From the NCBI GenBank assembly GCA_002716385.1, contig PBAX01000002.1, positions 1 to 64,000 of the forward strand: a stretch of DNA of 64,000 nt, in the 5' to 3' direction. Shown here one piece after another: positions 53,236 to 62,254 of the stretch. The notes below the pieces were generated by a model that saw only the letters and a program-made list of their open reading frames with translations, was not told the DNA's origin and made no database searches. Each line of letters begins with the position of its first letter. Positions within the stretch are counted from its first letter, which is position 1. Origin of the DNA: Phycisphaerae bacterium. Lineage in GTDB: Bacteria; Planctomycetota; Phycisphaerae; Phycisphaerales; SM1A02. A program made the translations under genes and the position numbers.

Positions 53236-53762
53236 TCTTGGGCCTCCAATTGCATCCGTGCCTTACTCCGCTGCAGCCATTGATTCATGACAATGAGAAG
53301 CAGGGCGATCACCGGAAGGATAAACCATGGCCACATCTCCAGTATCGGTGGCAGTGGAGGGCCGGCATCGAAATCGAAGTGGACGCTTGATGTCGCTCCA
53401 TCACGCATGACGGAAGTCAAGACAGTCCATTTTCCCGACTCGGGCAGAGCCAGCTTGGCGCTGTAGAGGAGTTGGTTGGTGGCCGCTTCACGTGTTGCTT
53501 CGACCAGCATGGAGCTGACGGTCTCGTCCTCGTGTTCAAGAAGCATTGAGATGGTGGCATCCAGTACGGGTGTTTCGGACTCGAGTGACTGAACCATCAC
53601 TGATAGATCGATCAGTCCCACCCGAAGTGGGGTGGGTTCGGAGAACACGGTGATTCTGTATGGTCCGTCGACGCTGGAAGTCCGCACTATTCCGCTATCC
53701 GCGATCGTTGATGGCGAAATCAGGAGTAGTAGGGCAAGGATGAGCGTCCTGATGAGTCTCAT
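53232..53762 (-). CDS. FixH/YtkA-like membrane protein
   Basis: 176 residues. Signal peptide, a beta-sandwich-like domain (about 30-130; PYRITVFSEPTPLRVGLIDL, PESGKWTVLTSVMRDG), then one C-terminal membrane helix (IEMWPWFILPVIALLL-type) and a basic tail. The length and layout fit FixH/YtkA-type proteins that help cytochrome oxidase maturation or copper handling. The position right after ctaG supports this. No Cys or Met copper cluster is visible. It overlaps the bactofilin-like gene by four bases. Confidence 0.6.
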   Translation of the reverse strand: MRLIRTLILALLLLISPSTIADSGIVRTSSVDGPYRITVFSEPTPLRVGLIDLSVMVQSLESETPVLDATISMLLEHEDETVSSMLVEATREAATNQLLYSAKLALPESGKWTVLTSVMRDGATSSVHFDFDAGPPLPPILEMWPWFILPVIALLLIVMNQWLQRSKARMQLEAQE

Positions 53763-53791
53763 GAATGAGAAGACTAGCAGCCCATCGAATC

Positions 53792-56146
53792 TCAGGATGG
53801 CATGGTTCCCCTCATCTCCATTGGCTGGAAGATGATCCAGACTCCGGTGATCCAGAGGGCCGTGGTGAGTATTGCCCAGGGTAGCCAGGCTGCGAATTCA
53901 CTGATCAGGCGGCCAGTCAGCTGTCTGGCCAGTTTGTATTGAAGCCAGATGCTGGCGAGAAGTCCGATGTCGAGAATGAGCAGCTCGAGGGGGATGAGCC
54001 AGGTCGGTGCCGGGCCGCAGCAGGAAAGCGCCCATGCGGGCTCGCCGAGCATGGTGGAACCGAGATCTTCTGCGGCTCTTTGAACTGATGGGATGATGGT
54101 TCCCCAGCTCGTGAAGAGATGGAAGAGCATGTGCACCAGCCACATGGCGAATCCGATCGGAATCAGGGTCAGTGTGAACCGTATAGCGGCCTGCTTCCAG
54201 CTGCAATTCATGTCGGAGAGCCCGTGCGAAGCATTCGTCATGAGGCCTATCACCGCCATGGGCACGACAACAATTCCAATAAACAGTGATATCGAAATGA
54301 CCCACCAGCTCTGCATGCCGACGGCGTCGGCCAGCTCGTCCTGCCATTGAAGTACTGGTCCGACCATGCCCAATGCATTGGCGAAAGCACCGAACACGAG
54401 CACGGCGACCAGAGCCATGACATCCCATCGATTCGACAATTTTCTCAGTGACGATCGCCATCGATCATCAAGAATTTCGGAAGGTCCCGATCGTGGCAGG
54501 ATTCCAATGTTGTCATGTGGGCAGGCCTGCACGCAGTCAAGGCACCATGTGCAATCCAGTCCACCTCTCTTCTTGGGCAGGAAGAGGTCAAGTTCGCATC
54601 CTCGATGTTTCTTGTTCCCACGGATACAGTCGTATGTGGAGCACTGGTCGCACGCGTTCCGTTCCTTGATCTGGACCTCCATTGGGGACACCATCGATTG
54701 CACGAAGTGGAATTGTCCGATTGGGCACACGTATTTGCAGAAGGAGGCGCCTTTGAAGAAGGCGTCGACCACCATGGCCAGGGCGAAGTAGGTGATGACG
54801 ATCCAGGCGGTCCACCATGGAGTGTCCCAGAGGCTGAAGGCTTCATACGACCAGAGGAAGACCACCAGCAGCACAACTGCCAGCCATTTGCTTCGCAGGG
54901 CATGCGGCCATCTGAAGCGGCCGCCGCCGATCTTCTTGGCCAGTTCCCTTGGAAGCATGAACGGGCATGCGAAGCAGAAGAGGTTTCCAGCGACCAGAAG
55001 CGCCAGAACCACGAAGCCCCGCCAGTGGATCCACGGCAGTACGCCGGCAAGATTCATCGGGCTGATCTGCGGTCCCAGCAGTCCATCGAGTATGACCGCC
55101 AGGGCGAGAATAAGCATGATCGATTGCATGCTGCGTCTGAAGAGGCGGTGTCGGACAATCGCCCCGAGGTAGGGCATCCTGAGCAGATCGAAGGGATGGC
55201 GTGCTCGGCTGGGTGTGATATGGGTATCAGGGATGTCGCCGATCTGGTCTCGAGATGCCGTGAGAACGGGAAGATGGAGGGTTTGTGGCGATGCCGATGC
55301 GGCGGGGGCCGGGGTCCGTTTGGCCAGGGATAGCTTCGGCGAGAGCTGTTCCATGATGATCATGCCGACCGGTATCAGGAACAGGATCGAGCCGGGGACC
55401 CACATGATGGCACCCGCAATAGCCTGGTCATCGATCGCACTTATCCCGAGGATTCGCGGAGCGGTCTCGTACGTGGGGTAGATCACATACTCCCAGAAGC
55501 AAAAAGCGGCTGAGAAGACAGTGTTCGATATGTCGGCAATCAGGAGGTACGGGATCATCGACCATCTTGGCAGCACGGGTTTGCTCGGCCATGGCTGGAT
55601 GACGGGCCACCAGAAGAGCAATGACACGAAGATGAAGCAGAGGTGTTCGAACTGGTGCCATGAGGCGTTCCTGAGACCGAGCTCATAGAGCGGTGGCCAG
55701 TGCCATGTCCACGTGACCGAGATGAACAGGAACAGTGCCGTGACTGGATGCGTCAGCAGATGAAAGAAGGTGCGAAGAGGCTTCCATGCGAGGAACGGGC
55801 CGATCCAGTATTTCCTGATGCCGTTGGGCAGGCCTCTCAGCATGGGGATCCCGGGGGCTGCCAGCCAGATCAACGGTGGTGCGACCATCATGATCAGCAG
55901 ATGCTGCGTCATGTGGGCCTGAAGCAGCAGGTTGCCCATTGCATCCAGTGGTGAAGCGATCGAGAACCATATGACCGCGAGTCCCGCCAGAAAGCAGCCC
56001 GCTCTCCATAGGGGGAATCGTCTGGGCATCTGTCTGTTGAGTCCCCGCCAGCCTCTGATGTAGATCCACATCGACACTGCGGAGAGGAGCAGGATCCACG
56101 GCTCCAATGTCCACGATTTCAGGAGTGCTTCAGCGACAGGGTTCAC
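53792..56146 (-). CDS. CtaG-type oxidase assembly protein fused to a polyferredoxin
   Basis: 784 residues, about twice a normal CtaG. The first ~285 residues are the caa3 CtaG family: several helices, HMTQHLLIMMVAPPLIWLA and NASWHQFEHLCFIFVSLLF. From about residue 340 a NapH/CcoG-like part follows, with FCKYVCPIGQFHF and the cluster motifs CDQCSTYDC and CTWCLDCVQACP, which should hold two 4Fe-4S clusters. Four to five more helices follow. The fusion is continuous, in one frame, without a stop. It sits between the bc1 genes and the FixH/YtkA-like gene. A role in copper or redox delivery to the oxidase is inferred. Confidence 0.85.
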   Translation of the reverse strand: MNPVAEALLKSWTLEPWILLLSAVSMWIYIRGWRGLNRQMPRRFPLWRAGCFLAGLAVIWFSIASPLDAMGNLLLQAHMTQHLLIMMVAPPLIWLAAPGIPMLRGLPNGIRKYWIGPFLAWKPLRTFFHLLTHPVTALFLFISVTWTWHWPPLYELGLRNASWHQFEHLCFIFVSLLFWWPVIQPWPSKPVLPRWSMIPYLLIADISNTVFSAAFCFWEYVIYPTYETAPRILGISAIDDQAIAGAIMWVPGSILFLIPVGMIIMEQLSPKLSLAKRTPAPAASASPQTLHLPVLTASRDQIGDIPDTHITPSRARHPFDLLRMPYLGAIVRHRLFRRSMQSIMLILALAVILDGLLGPQISPMNLAGVLPWIHWRGFVVLALLVAGNLFCFACPFMLPRELAKKIGGGRFRWPHALRSKWLAVVLLVVFLWSYEAFSLWDTPWWTAWIVITYFALAMVVDAFFKGASFCKYVCPIGQFHFVQSMVSPMEVQIKERNACDQCSTYDCIRGNKKHRGCELDLFLPKKRGGLDCTWCLDCVQACPHDNIGILPRSGPSEILDDRWRSSLRKLSNRWDVMALVAVLVFGAFANALGMVGPVLQWQDELADAVGMQSWWVISISLFIGIVVVPMAVIGLMTNASHGLSDMNCSWKQAAIRFTLTLIPIGFAMWLVHMLFHLFTSWGTIIPSVQRAAEDLGSTMLGEPAWALSCCGPAPTWLIPLELLILDIGLLASIWLQYKLARQLTGRLISEFAAWLPWAILTTALWITGVWIIFQPMEMRGTMPS

Positions 56147-56212
56147 GCCACAATCCTAGCGGTTCCGGGCGGAGAATCGAGGGCTCTTCAAGTGCGATGC
56201 GTGGGGGGATGC

Positions 56213-57691
56213 CTAGAAAACCGGAGGCACAGGATCCTGCGTTTCCCGGGGCGTCATCGAGAATCCGGCCGCTGGTTCCCATTGCGGATGCATAGTTTCC
56301 AGGAATGACACGACCGCAGTGACGGTTTCCGGAGACAGATGCTTGCCGTAGGCGGGCATGTTGCCACCACCCTGAATGACCTGTCTGATCAATTGATCGG
56401 TGTTCATTCGAGTGGCAACGTCATCCAGTTCAGGCCCGCGGTGTCCGCCACGTCCCTGAAGGGCGTGGCAGTTTCGGCACTGCTTGTTCTGGATGACCAT
56501 GGCGCCCTGCAGTTCAAGCGGAGTTCTGTTCTGCACATATGAGACCGGCGTTGGAATGCCGCTCCATGCGTTCATCACCGGTGACCATGGAGCGATATAG
56601 GCCAGATAGGTCAGCGAGCTCAAGGTCAGCATCAGGAAGATCACGGTCAAGACCGAGAATGGTCTGCGCTTCCAGTGCTTTTCACCTCGTCCAGCGATGA
56701 ATGGAAGCAGGATCAGGATCGTCGCGGCCAATACCGGGAAACCGATGATCAGGAAGGTTTCCATGTAGGGAGGCAGAAGGGCCAACGCTGCGAAGATGGA
56801 CATGAACCAGAAGTCCGGGTCGGGGGAGGTGTCGATCAGCGTCGGATCGGGCTTGCCTGTCGGGCCGGACGGGCCGAACAGCGATGCGAAGAGGACCACT
56901 AGGAACAGGGTGATCGCGACGGCGACCATGTCACGAGCTGCTGCATTCGGGAAGAACGGCATGCCTCGTTTCTTGACTTCGCGTTCATACTTCTCGAAGT
57001 ATGTCTTCTTGTTGACGTGATACCCCGGAGTCGGAGTCTCGTTGATTCCGCATTTAATCACGAGGAGAAGATGCAGGCCGATGAGGCCGAAGAGGGCGCC
57101 CGGTAGTACGAAGACATGCAACGCGAAGAATCGTGAGAGCGCTTCGGATCCGATGATCGCCCCGCCCAGCACGAAGTGGACCAGTTCAGGTCCGATCCAT
57201 GGAACGCGGCCGGCCATGGCCATGCCGACACCGAGTCCCCAGTAGGCGTCCTGATCCCAGCGGAGAACCTGTCCGGTGAAGGCCATGCCGAGTGTGCAGA
57301 GGAACAGGCCCAGTCCGACGATCCAAGTGAGTTCTCTGGGGAACTTGAAGGCTCCGTACATGAATACCTGGAGCATGTGGATGGTCATGAAGGTGAGCAT
57401 CAGATGGGAGCCCCAGACGTGCATGGCACGCAGGAACCAGCCCATGTAGAGCTCGTAGTTCATGTACATCAGTGATTCCCATGCCTCGCTGGCCGAGGGC
57501 ACATAGGCGAGTGAGAGGCAGATTCCAGTCGTGATCTGGAGGATGAAGAGCGTGAGCGTCATGCTTCCGAACACGTACCACCACTTGGCGCTGGTCGGCA
57601 CGGAGTGGGTCGCGCTGGGTGTGATCAGCTCGGCCAGATGCAGCCTGCTTTCAAACCAGTTCAGGAAGTTTTTCATGGGTGCCAGATTCAT
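56213..57691 (-). CDS. Cytochrome b with C-terminal heme c domain
   Basis: 492 residues. Eight or so helices of cytochrome b, with heme ligand histidines in AMHVWGSHLMLTF and ALHVFVLPGALFGLIGLH. The Qo-site motif is PDFW within SPDPDFWFM; the classic form is PEWY. From about residue 380 a monoheme cytochrome c domain follows, with CRNCH and a downstream Met-type GGNMPAYG ligand. Cytochrome b with a fused c domain occurs in some bc complexes without a separate c1. It should pass electrons from quinol through the Rieske protein to the fused heme and the diheme cytochrome c. Confidence 0.9.
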   Translation of the reverse strand: MNLAPMKNFLNWFESRLHLAELITPSATHSVPTSAKWWYVFGSMTLTLFILQITTGICLSLAYVPSASEAWESLMYMNYELYMGWFLRAMHVWGSHLMLTFMTIHMLQVFMYGAFKFPRELTWIVGLGLFLCTLGMAFTGQVLRWDQDAYWGLGVGMAMAGRVPWIGPELVHFVLGGAIIGSEALSRFFALHVFVLPGALFGLIGLHLLLVIKCGINETPTPGYHVNKKTYFEKYEREVKKRGMPFFPNAAARDMVAVAITLFLVVLFASLFGPSGPTGKPDPTLIDTSPDPDFWFMSIFAALALLPPYMETFLIIGFPVLAATILILLPFIAGRGEKHWKRRPFSVLTVIFLMLTLSSLTYLAYIAPWSPVMNAWSGIPTPVSYVQNRTPLELQGAMVIQNKQCRNCHALQGRGGHRGPELDDVATRMNTDQLIRQVIQGGGNMPAYGKHLSPETVTAVVSFLETMHPQWEPAAGFSMTPRETQDPVPPVF

Positions 57692-57712
57692 CGCGACTAG
57701 TTATGCCTCGGG

Positions 57713-58267
57713 TCAGACGGACTGTTGCAGGGTTGGAAGGCGTCCGGCTTTGACTTCAAGCTGGCTGCCCACGATTCGATGTTCATATTTGTAGAGGCCC
57801 CGAGGAGGCGGTCCTGCAGCATGTGTCCCATCTGCGTAGTAGACGCCTCCATGGCAGGGGCACATGAAGAGTTGTGATTCCGGGAACCAGCGGACAGGGC
57901 ACCCCAGATGGGCGCAGTTGATGGCGAACACGGTGAAGCTGCCATCATCCATACGTCGTACCCAGCAGGGGGTGTCCGCGGTGTAGCCATCCCATGGAGT
58001 GCGGAATGGATTGACGTAGGTGGCCAGACGTGTCTGCCCCTTTGGGAACTTGTCCACTTCGCCGATCGCAGTCCATTTCTGCCATCCCGTCCCCTTCCAG
58101 GAACTGAAGAGATAGCCGAGGATCGGCAGCGCGATCAGGACGCCGACAACGGCGTTCATGGCGACGCCCAGCCAGAACAGGAATGTCCGACGCGGTGGTT
58201 CCGGATCGGGTCCCTCGCCCAGCATCGCCAGGTCGGGTGCTTCCTTGTATTCGAAGTTCTCAGCCAT
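57713..58267 (-). CDS. Rieske iron-sulfur protein
   Basis: 184 residues. One N-terminal helix (about 30-52, LFWLGVAMNAVVGVLIALPI) anchors a soluble Rieske domain. Cluster ligands are in CAHLGC and CPCHGG, with the Cys-His pairs complete. The PPPRGLYKYE loop follows. It carries electrons from the quinol site of cytochrome b. It lies between the diheme cytochrome c and cytochrome b genes, spaced by about 20 bases. Confidence 0.95.
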   Translation of the reverse strand: MAENFEYKEAPDLAMLGEGPDPEPPRRTFLFWLGVAMNAVVGVLIALPILGYLFSSWKGTGWQKWTAIGEVDKFPKGQTRLATYVNPFRTPWDGYTADTPCWVRRMDDGSFTVFAINCAHLGCPVRWFPESQLFMCPCHGGVYYADGTHAAGPPPRGLYKYEHRIVGSQLEVKAGRLPTLQQSV

Positions 58268-58288
58268 TTCTAAGTCGTCTCGTTCTGG

Positions 58289-59065
58289 TCACTGATTCAT
58301 GTTCGTGGAAGCGTCGCTCAGGGACGATTCCAGAGTTGTCGTGTCGGGATAGGGTTGTCCGGGGTATTCCATCCGATGGGAGGCAAGCCATGCGACGATG
58401 TCGCTGATCTGTCGGTCATTCAACGGTGGCAATCCGCTTCGCTTGCTGTGGAGATGGCCTCCTGAATAGCCAGCATAGTTTGGCATTCCAAGATCTATTC
58501 GGCCGCAGATGATCGCGGATCGAAGCGCCTGATCGCTGGAGAGCGCAAGGAACGTCGGGTTGACGACCGAGCCCGCCTTCCCGCCATTGCCATCCTGTCC
58601 ATGGCAATGGCCGCAGTATGTGGCGAAGGTCTCCTTGCCACGTGATGCCTTGCCCAGATCGGCGGCGAGTTTCGGGAGATCGAGTTCCTTGACGGCGGCG
58701 TCATTGGACCAGTGTTCCCACATTCCGTCGACGACATCCTTGACCTGCTGGTTTGTCATGGGCCCGCCTTCATCCATGGCGAATGCCGGCATCAGCGTGT
58801 GATCTACGCCTTTGATGATGACTTCGGTGACATAGTCCTTGCTGGCGATGGAGAGATACAGCGGGTCGTTCAGCGGTCTGGCTGGTCCCCATCGTCCATC
58901 GGCGCCATGGCATCCCGAGCAATGCACGGTCCAGAGCGTGTGGAAGTTCGAGATCGTGGTCTGTATGACAGGCTTGTCCGCCTCGGTGGGCTTGCCGGGC
59001 ATCCAGTCGCAGCCGGCAATGCTGGCCGCGATCACGATGAGCGAGATGGCTATCGAAGTTCTCAA
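58289..59065 (-). CDS. Diheme cytochrome c lipoprotein
   Basis: 258 residues. The N terminus is a lipoprotein signal (ASIAGC, Cys19). Two heme sites follow: CSGCH at 49-53 and CGHCH at 151-155. Each is followed by a Met-containing segment (TLMPAFAM; LGMPNYAG). It should carry electrons between the bc complex and the oxidase at the outer face of the inner membrane. It overlaps the gene before it by four bases. Order oxidase, cytochrome c, Rieske, cytochrome b indicates a supercomplex. Confidence 0.9.
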   Translation of the reverse strand: MRTSIAISLIVIAASIAGCDWMPGKPTEADKPVIQTTISNFHTLWTVHCSGCHGADGRWGPARPLNDPLYLSIASKDYVTEVIIKGVDHTLMPAFAMDEGGPMTNQQVKDVVDGMWEHWSNDAAVKELDLPKLAADLGKASRGKETFATYCGHCHGQDGNGGKAGSVVNPTFLALSSDQALRSAIICGRIDLGMPNYAGYSGGHLHSKRSGLPPLNDRQISDIVAWLASHRMEYPGQPYPDTTTLESSLSDASTNMNQ

Positions 59066-59910
59066 GACTCTGACTCTCCCTGCTCGGGAACGCCCGGCGA
59101 TTCGATGCCAAATCTTTCAAGATAGGACCAGTTCTGCATGGTTCCGATCTTCTCGGTGTTGATGATCCACCAGCCCGTCACGATTCCGTAGGTGATCTGA
59201 GCACCGATGAACCAGAGCCAGTCGATGTTCGATTGCAGGGGGGGATTGATCACGCTGATGGTGGCCCATGTCAGGCCAGACCAGACGAGGGGGACGAATA
59301 CCGCGGCGAACAGCAGAGGGAATCGCGGGATCATCGGGAGTGTCACGCCGTAGATGAGCCCGACCAGGACGGACATCATGATCTGGATGATCATGGCGAC
59401 CACGAAGCTGGTGGTGTTGAACTGGCTGAGCTGTTCGACCGTCTGGCTTTCGACGCCGATCAGAATAGATGCTGAAAGCAGGTTGCACGCATACCAGAGG
59501 CTGCCATGTTCGATGAGGCTGCCCACTGTGGCCACGATCGCCATCACTGCGCCGCCGATTATGCCGCCCCATACGCCAGCTGAATAGGGGTGGATCATGG
59601 CCGGAATTCTCTGGCGATGCCGTTCCTGTCCCATCAGTCGCTTGACTTTGCTGGTTCGCGGAGTGATTGGAAGCGGTGCTCTCTGGATTCGGACGATCTC
59701 CTCCCTGTCATCGGGATGGACTTCCCTGAACCAGCCGATGGCGCCGACGATCATGAGCATGAAGCCGATGATGGTCACGATCCACTGTGTCACGAGCCCG
59801 GCCGCGACCAGTGTGAGACCGAATGCGCAGGTGAATGGAGAGCTTGTCGGAGCTGGAAGCTCGATGCCCTCTGGCTGCGGTGGTCTTGGATGGAATTCCG
59901 TGTTGCTCAT
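59062..59910 (-). CDS. Cytochrome oxidase operon membrane protein (subunit IV-like)
   Basis: 282 residues. Two helices near residues 27-65, then a hydrophilic stretch, then about five more helices from residue ~110 (GGIIGGAVMAIVATVGSL, VVAMIIQIMMSVLVGLIYGV). The first part resembles small subunit IV of caa3 oxidases. The rest has no match I recognise. Co-transcribed with coxC upstream (18 bases) and overlapping the diheme cytochrome by four bases. Probably a structural subunit of the oxidase. Confidence 0.65.
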   Translation of the reverse strand: MSNTEFHPRPPQPEGIELPAPTSSPFTCAFGLTLVAAGLVTQWIVTIIGFMLMIVGAIGWFREVHPDDREEIVRIQRAPLPITPRTSKVKRLMGQERHRQRIPAMIHPYSAGVWGGIIGGAVMAIVATVGSLIEHGSLWYACNLLSASILIGVESQTVEQLSQFNTTSFVVAMIIQIMMSVLVGLIYGVTLPMIPRFPLLFAAVFVPLVWSGLTWATISVINPPLQSNIDWLWFIGAQITYGIVTGWWIINTEKIGTMQNWSYLERFGIESPGVPEQGESES

Positions 59911-59928
59911 GGTGGTTCAGTATTCCGG

Positions 59929-60567
59929 TCAGGCGGTTCCCAAGATGTAGACGACGAGGAAGACGGCGATCCATATCCCATCAACGAAATGCCAGTACCA
60001 AGAAAGCATGTCGACCTTGTGTGCATGTCGTTTGTGCATGAAGCCACAAAGCGTGAGAATGAAGACGATGGTGAGAACGATCAGTCCGCCACAGACGTGG
60101 CCTGCGTGGAACCCGACCACTGTGTAGAAAGTTGATCCGAACAGATTGGTCCTGATGGTGAGGCCGTCGTCGACCATCATTCCATACCATTCCATGCCAG
60201 TGCCGACGAGGAATTCGGCGCCGAAGAGGATGGTCAGGAGCCACCAGAAGGCGAAGGTCTTGATCTTGCCCTTCCTCAAGGCCTTGACGGCCAGCACGAT
60301 CCAGATCGAACTGGTGAGCAGGAAGATCGAGTTGAATACGACCTTCATCGGGGCGATCGAGATGTCGAGCGTGTCCTGCGCGAAAGGCGGAGACAGATCC
60401 CTGCCGATGTAGAACATGTACGTGGCCAGCAGTGTTCCGAAGAAGGTGATCTCCGAACAGATCAGGCAAATCATGCCAAGTTTGCCGCGATTGAGATTCA
60501 CGTTCTTGGCCACCGGCGCCTCCATGGCGTCGGTCGGGTTGGTCGAGTTGGCGGTCATTTGGCTCAT
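59929..60567 (-). CDS. ctaE: Cytochrome c oxidase subunit III
   Basis: 212 residues from ATG 60567, eight bases after the coxA stop. Five helices of the short subunit III type: GMICLICSEITFFGTLLATY, WWLLTILFGAEFLVGTG, VGFHAGHVCGGLIVLTIV and YWHFVDGIWIAVFLVVYILG at the C terminus. The His and Glu residues of the family are kept. It is part of the aa3-type proton-pumping oxidase. Confidence 0.93.
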   Translation of the reverse strand: MSQMTANSTNPTDAMEAPVAKNVNLNRGKLGMICLICSEITFFGTLLATYMFYIGRDLSPPFAQDTLDISIAPMKVVFNSIFLLTSSIWIVLAVKALRKGKIKTFAFWWLLTILFGAEFLVGTGMEWYGMMVDDGLTIRTNLFGSTFYTVVGFHAGHVCGGLIVLTIVFILTLCGFMHKRHAHKVDMLSWYWHFVDGIWIAVFLVVYILGTA

Positions 60568-60574
60568 GAGGGCG

Positions 60575-62254
60575 CTACTCGTACTTCCAGTCTGGATCTT
60601 CGGGATGCTTCTTGTCCCACAGAGGACGACGGCTATGAACGGTCGGGATTTCCTTGAAGTTGTAGTCAGGCGGCGGTGATGTGGTGGCCCATTCAAGCGT
60701 CCAGGCATCCCATGGATCGTCGCCGGCCTTCTTGCCCTTGAACAGGCTGTTCAGGATGTTGTAGGCGAAGAACAGGATGGCTGCGATCTGGAAGATCACG
60801 CCTATCGACGAGAGCAGGTTCCATAGTTCCCAGCCGCGATCGGCCTGATAGGTGTAGATGCGACGGGGCATTCCGAGCATGCCGCTTACATGCATGGGGC
60901 CGAATGTCAGATTGAAGCCGATGAACAGAAGCCAGAAGTGCCATTTGCCGAGCTTCTCATCCAGCATTCGGCCGGACACCTTCGGAAGCCAGTAGTAGAT
61001 GGCCGCGAAGATAGAGAAGACGAGTCCGCCGAAGAGAACGTAGTGGAAGTGGCCGACGACGAAGTAGGAATCGCTGACCTGCCAGTCGAACGGTACGACG
61101 GCGAGCATGACGCCAGTCAGTCCGCCCAGCAGGAACTGGGTCAGGAATCCCAGTGAGAACAGCATCGGAGTGTGCAACAGGATCCGTCCGCCATAGAGCG
61201 TGGCGATCCAGTTGAACACCTTCATTCCTGTGGGGACGGCGATCAACATGGTCGATCCCATGAAGATGGCGTTGACCATCGGGCTGAGTCCCAACGCAAA
61301 CATGTGGTGGACCCAGACGCCCAATGAGATGAAGCCGATGGCGATCGTGGCCGCCACCATCAATGGGTATCCGAAAATCACCTTTCGGCTGAACACCGGG
61401 ATGATCTCCGAGACATACGCGAACGCCGGGAGAATGAGGATGTAGACCTCCGGGTGACCGAAGAACCAGAAGAGGTTCTGCCAAAGAACGGCGGACCCGC
61501 CTCCCTGAGTATCGAAGAAGTGCGCCCCGAGCCATCGGTCGAAGAGCAGCATGACCTGGGCGGCGGTCAATGGCGGCATGGCGATCATGATCAGGATCGC
61601 ATCGATGAACATCAGCCAGACGAAGAGCGGCATCTTCATGAGTGACATGCCGGGGCAGCGACGGCACAGAATGGTGACGATCAGATTGATGCCCGTCGCG
61701 ATCGAGCCGAAGCCACTGATGCCGATGCCGAGAATCCAGTAGTCGGTGCTGTGTCCGCGGTTGAAGGTCTTCTCCGTCAGTGGTGCGTACGCAAACCAGC
61801 CCACATCGGGGGAGGAGCCCATGCCGTACAGCCCCTGGGCGCCGAAATAGCTGTAGTAGAGAAGAAGTCCTCCGAAAAGGAACAGCCAGAATCCAAAGGC
61901 ATTGAGCCTCGGGAAGGCGAGGTCCCTCGCACCGATCATGAGGGGTACGAAGTAGTTCGCGACGCCCAGCAGGATCGGCATGCCGACCAGGAACACCATG
62001 GTGGTGCCATGCATGGTGAAGAGGCGATTGAATTCCTCGGGACCGACGACGTTCAGCCCGGGCCAGGCCAGCTGCCATCGCATCATGCTTGCTTCGAAGC
62101 CGCCGATCAGGAAGAAGATGAGTCCGGCGGTGACGTACATGACGCCGAGCTTCTTGTGGTCGGAGGTCGCGATCCACTCGTGGAGCCGCGTCGTGAAGGT
62201 GGCGCCTCTCATCTGGCTCTGGAGCCCTTGGTTTTGCCGGTCAATGGTGCTCAC
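60575..62254 (-). CDS. ctaD: Cytochrome c oxidase subunit I
   Basis: 559 residues. Twelve helices. The low-spin heme His is in NRLFTMHGTTMVFL. The copper B / Tyr-His site is GHPEVYILILPAF, with the later HHMFALG, the K-channel Lys in PTGMKVFNW, and HFHYVLFGG for the heme a3 and low-spin hemes. The Glu of the D channel next to His-Pro is present, so this is an A1-type heme-copper oxidase that pumps protons. The start overlaps coxB by four bases. Confidence 0.97.
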   Translation of the reverse strand: MSTIDRQNQGLQSQMRGATFTTRLHEWIATSDHKKLGVMYVTAGLIFFLIGGFEASMMRWQLAWPGLNVVGPEEFNRLFTMHGTTMVFLVGMPILLGVANYFVPLMIGARDLAFPRLNAFGFWLFLFGGLLLYYSYFGAQGLYGMGSSPDVGWFAYAPLTEKTFNRGHSTDYWILGIGISGFGSIATGINLIVTILCRRCPGMSLMKMPLFVWLMFIDAILIMIAMPPLTAAQVMLLFDRWLGAHFFDTQGGGSAVLWQNLFWFFGHPEVYILILPAFAYVSEIIPVFSRKVIFGYPLMVAATIAIGFISLGVWVHHMFALGLSPMVNAIFMGSTMLIAVPTGMKVFNWIATLYGGRILLHTPMLFSLGFLTQFLLGGLTGVMLAVVPFDWQVSDSYFVVGHFHYVLFGGLVFSIFAAIYYWLPKVSGRMLDEKLGKWHFWLLFIGFNLTFGPMHVSGMLGMPRRIYTYQADRGWELWNLLSSIGVIFQIAAILFFAYNILNSLFKGKKAGDDPWDAWTLEWATTSPPPDYNFKEIPTVHSRRPLWDKKHPEDPDWKYE

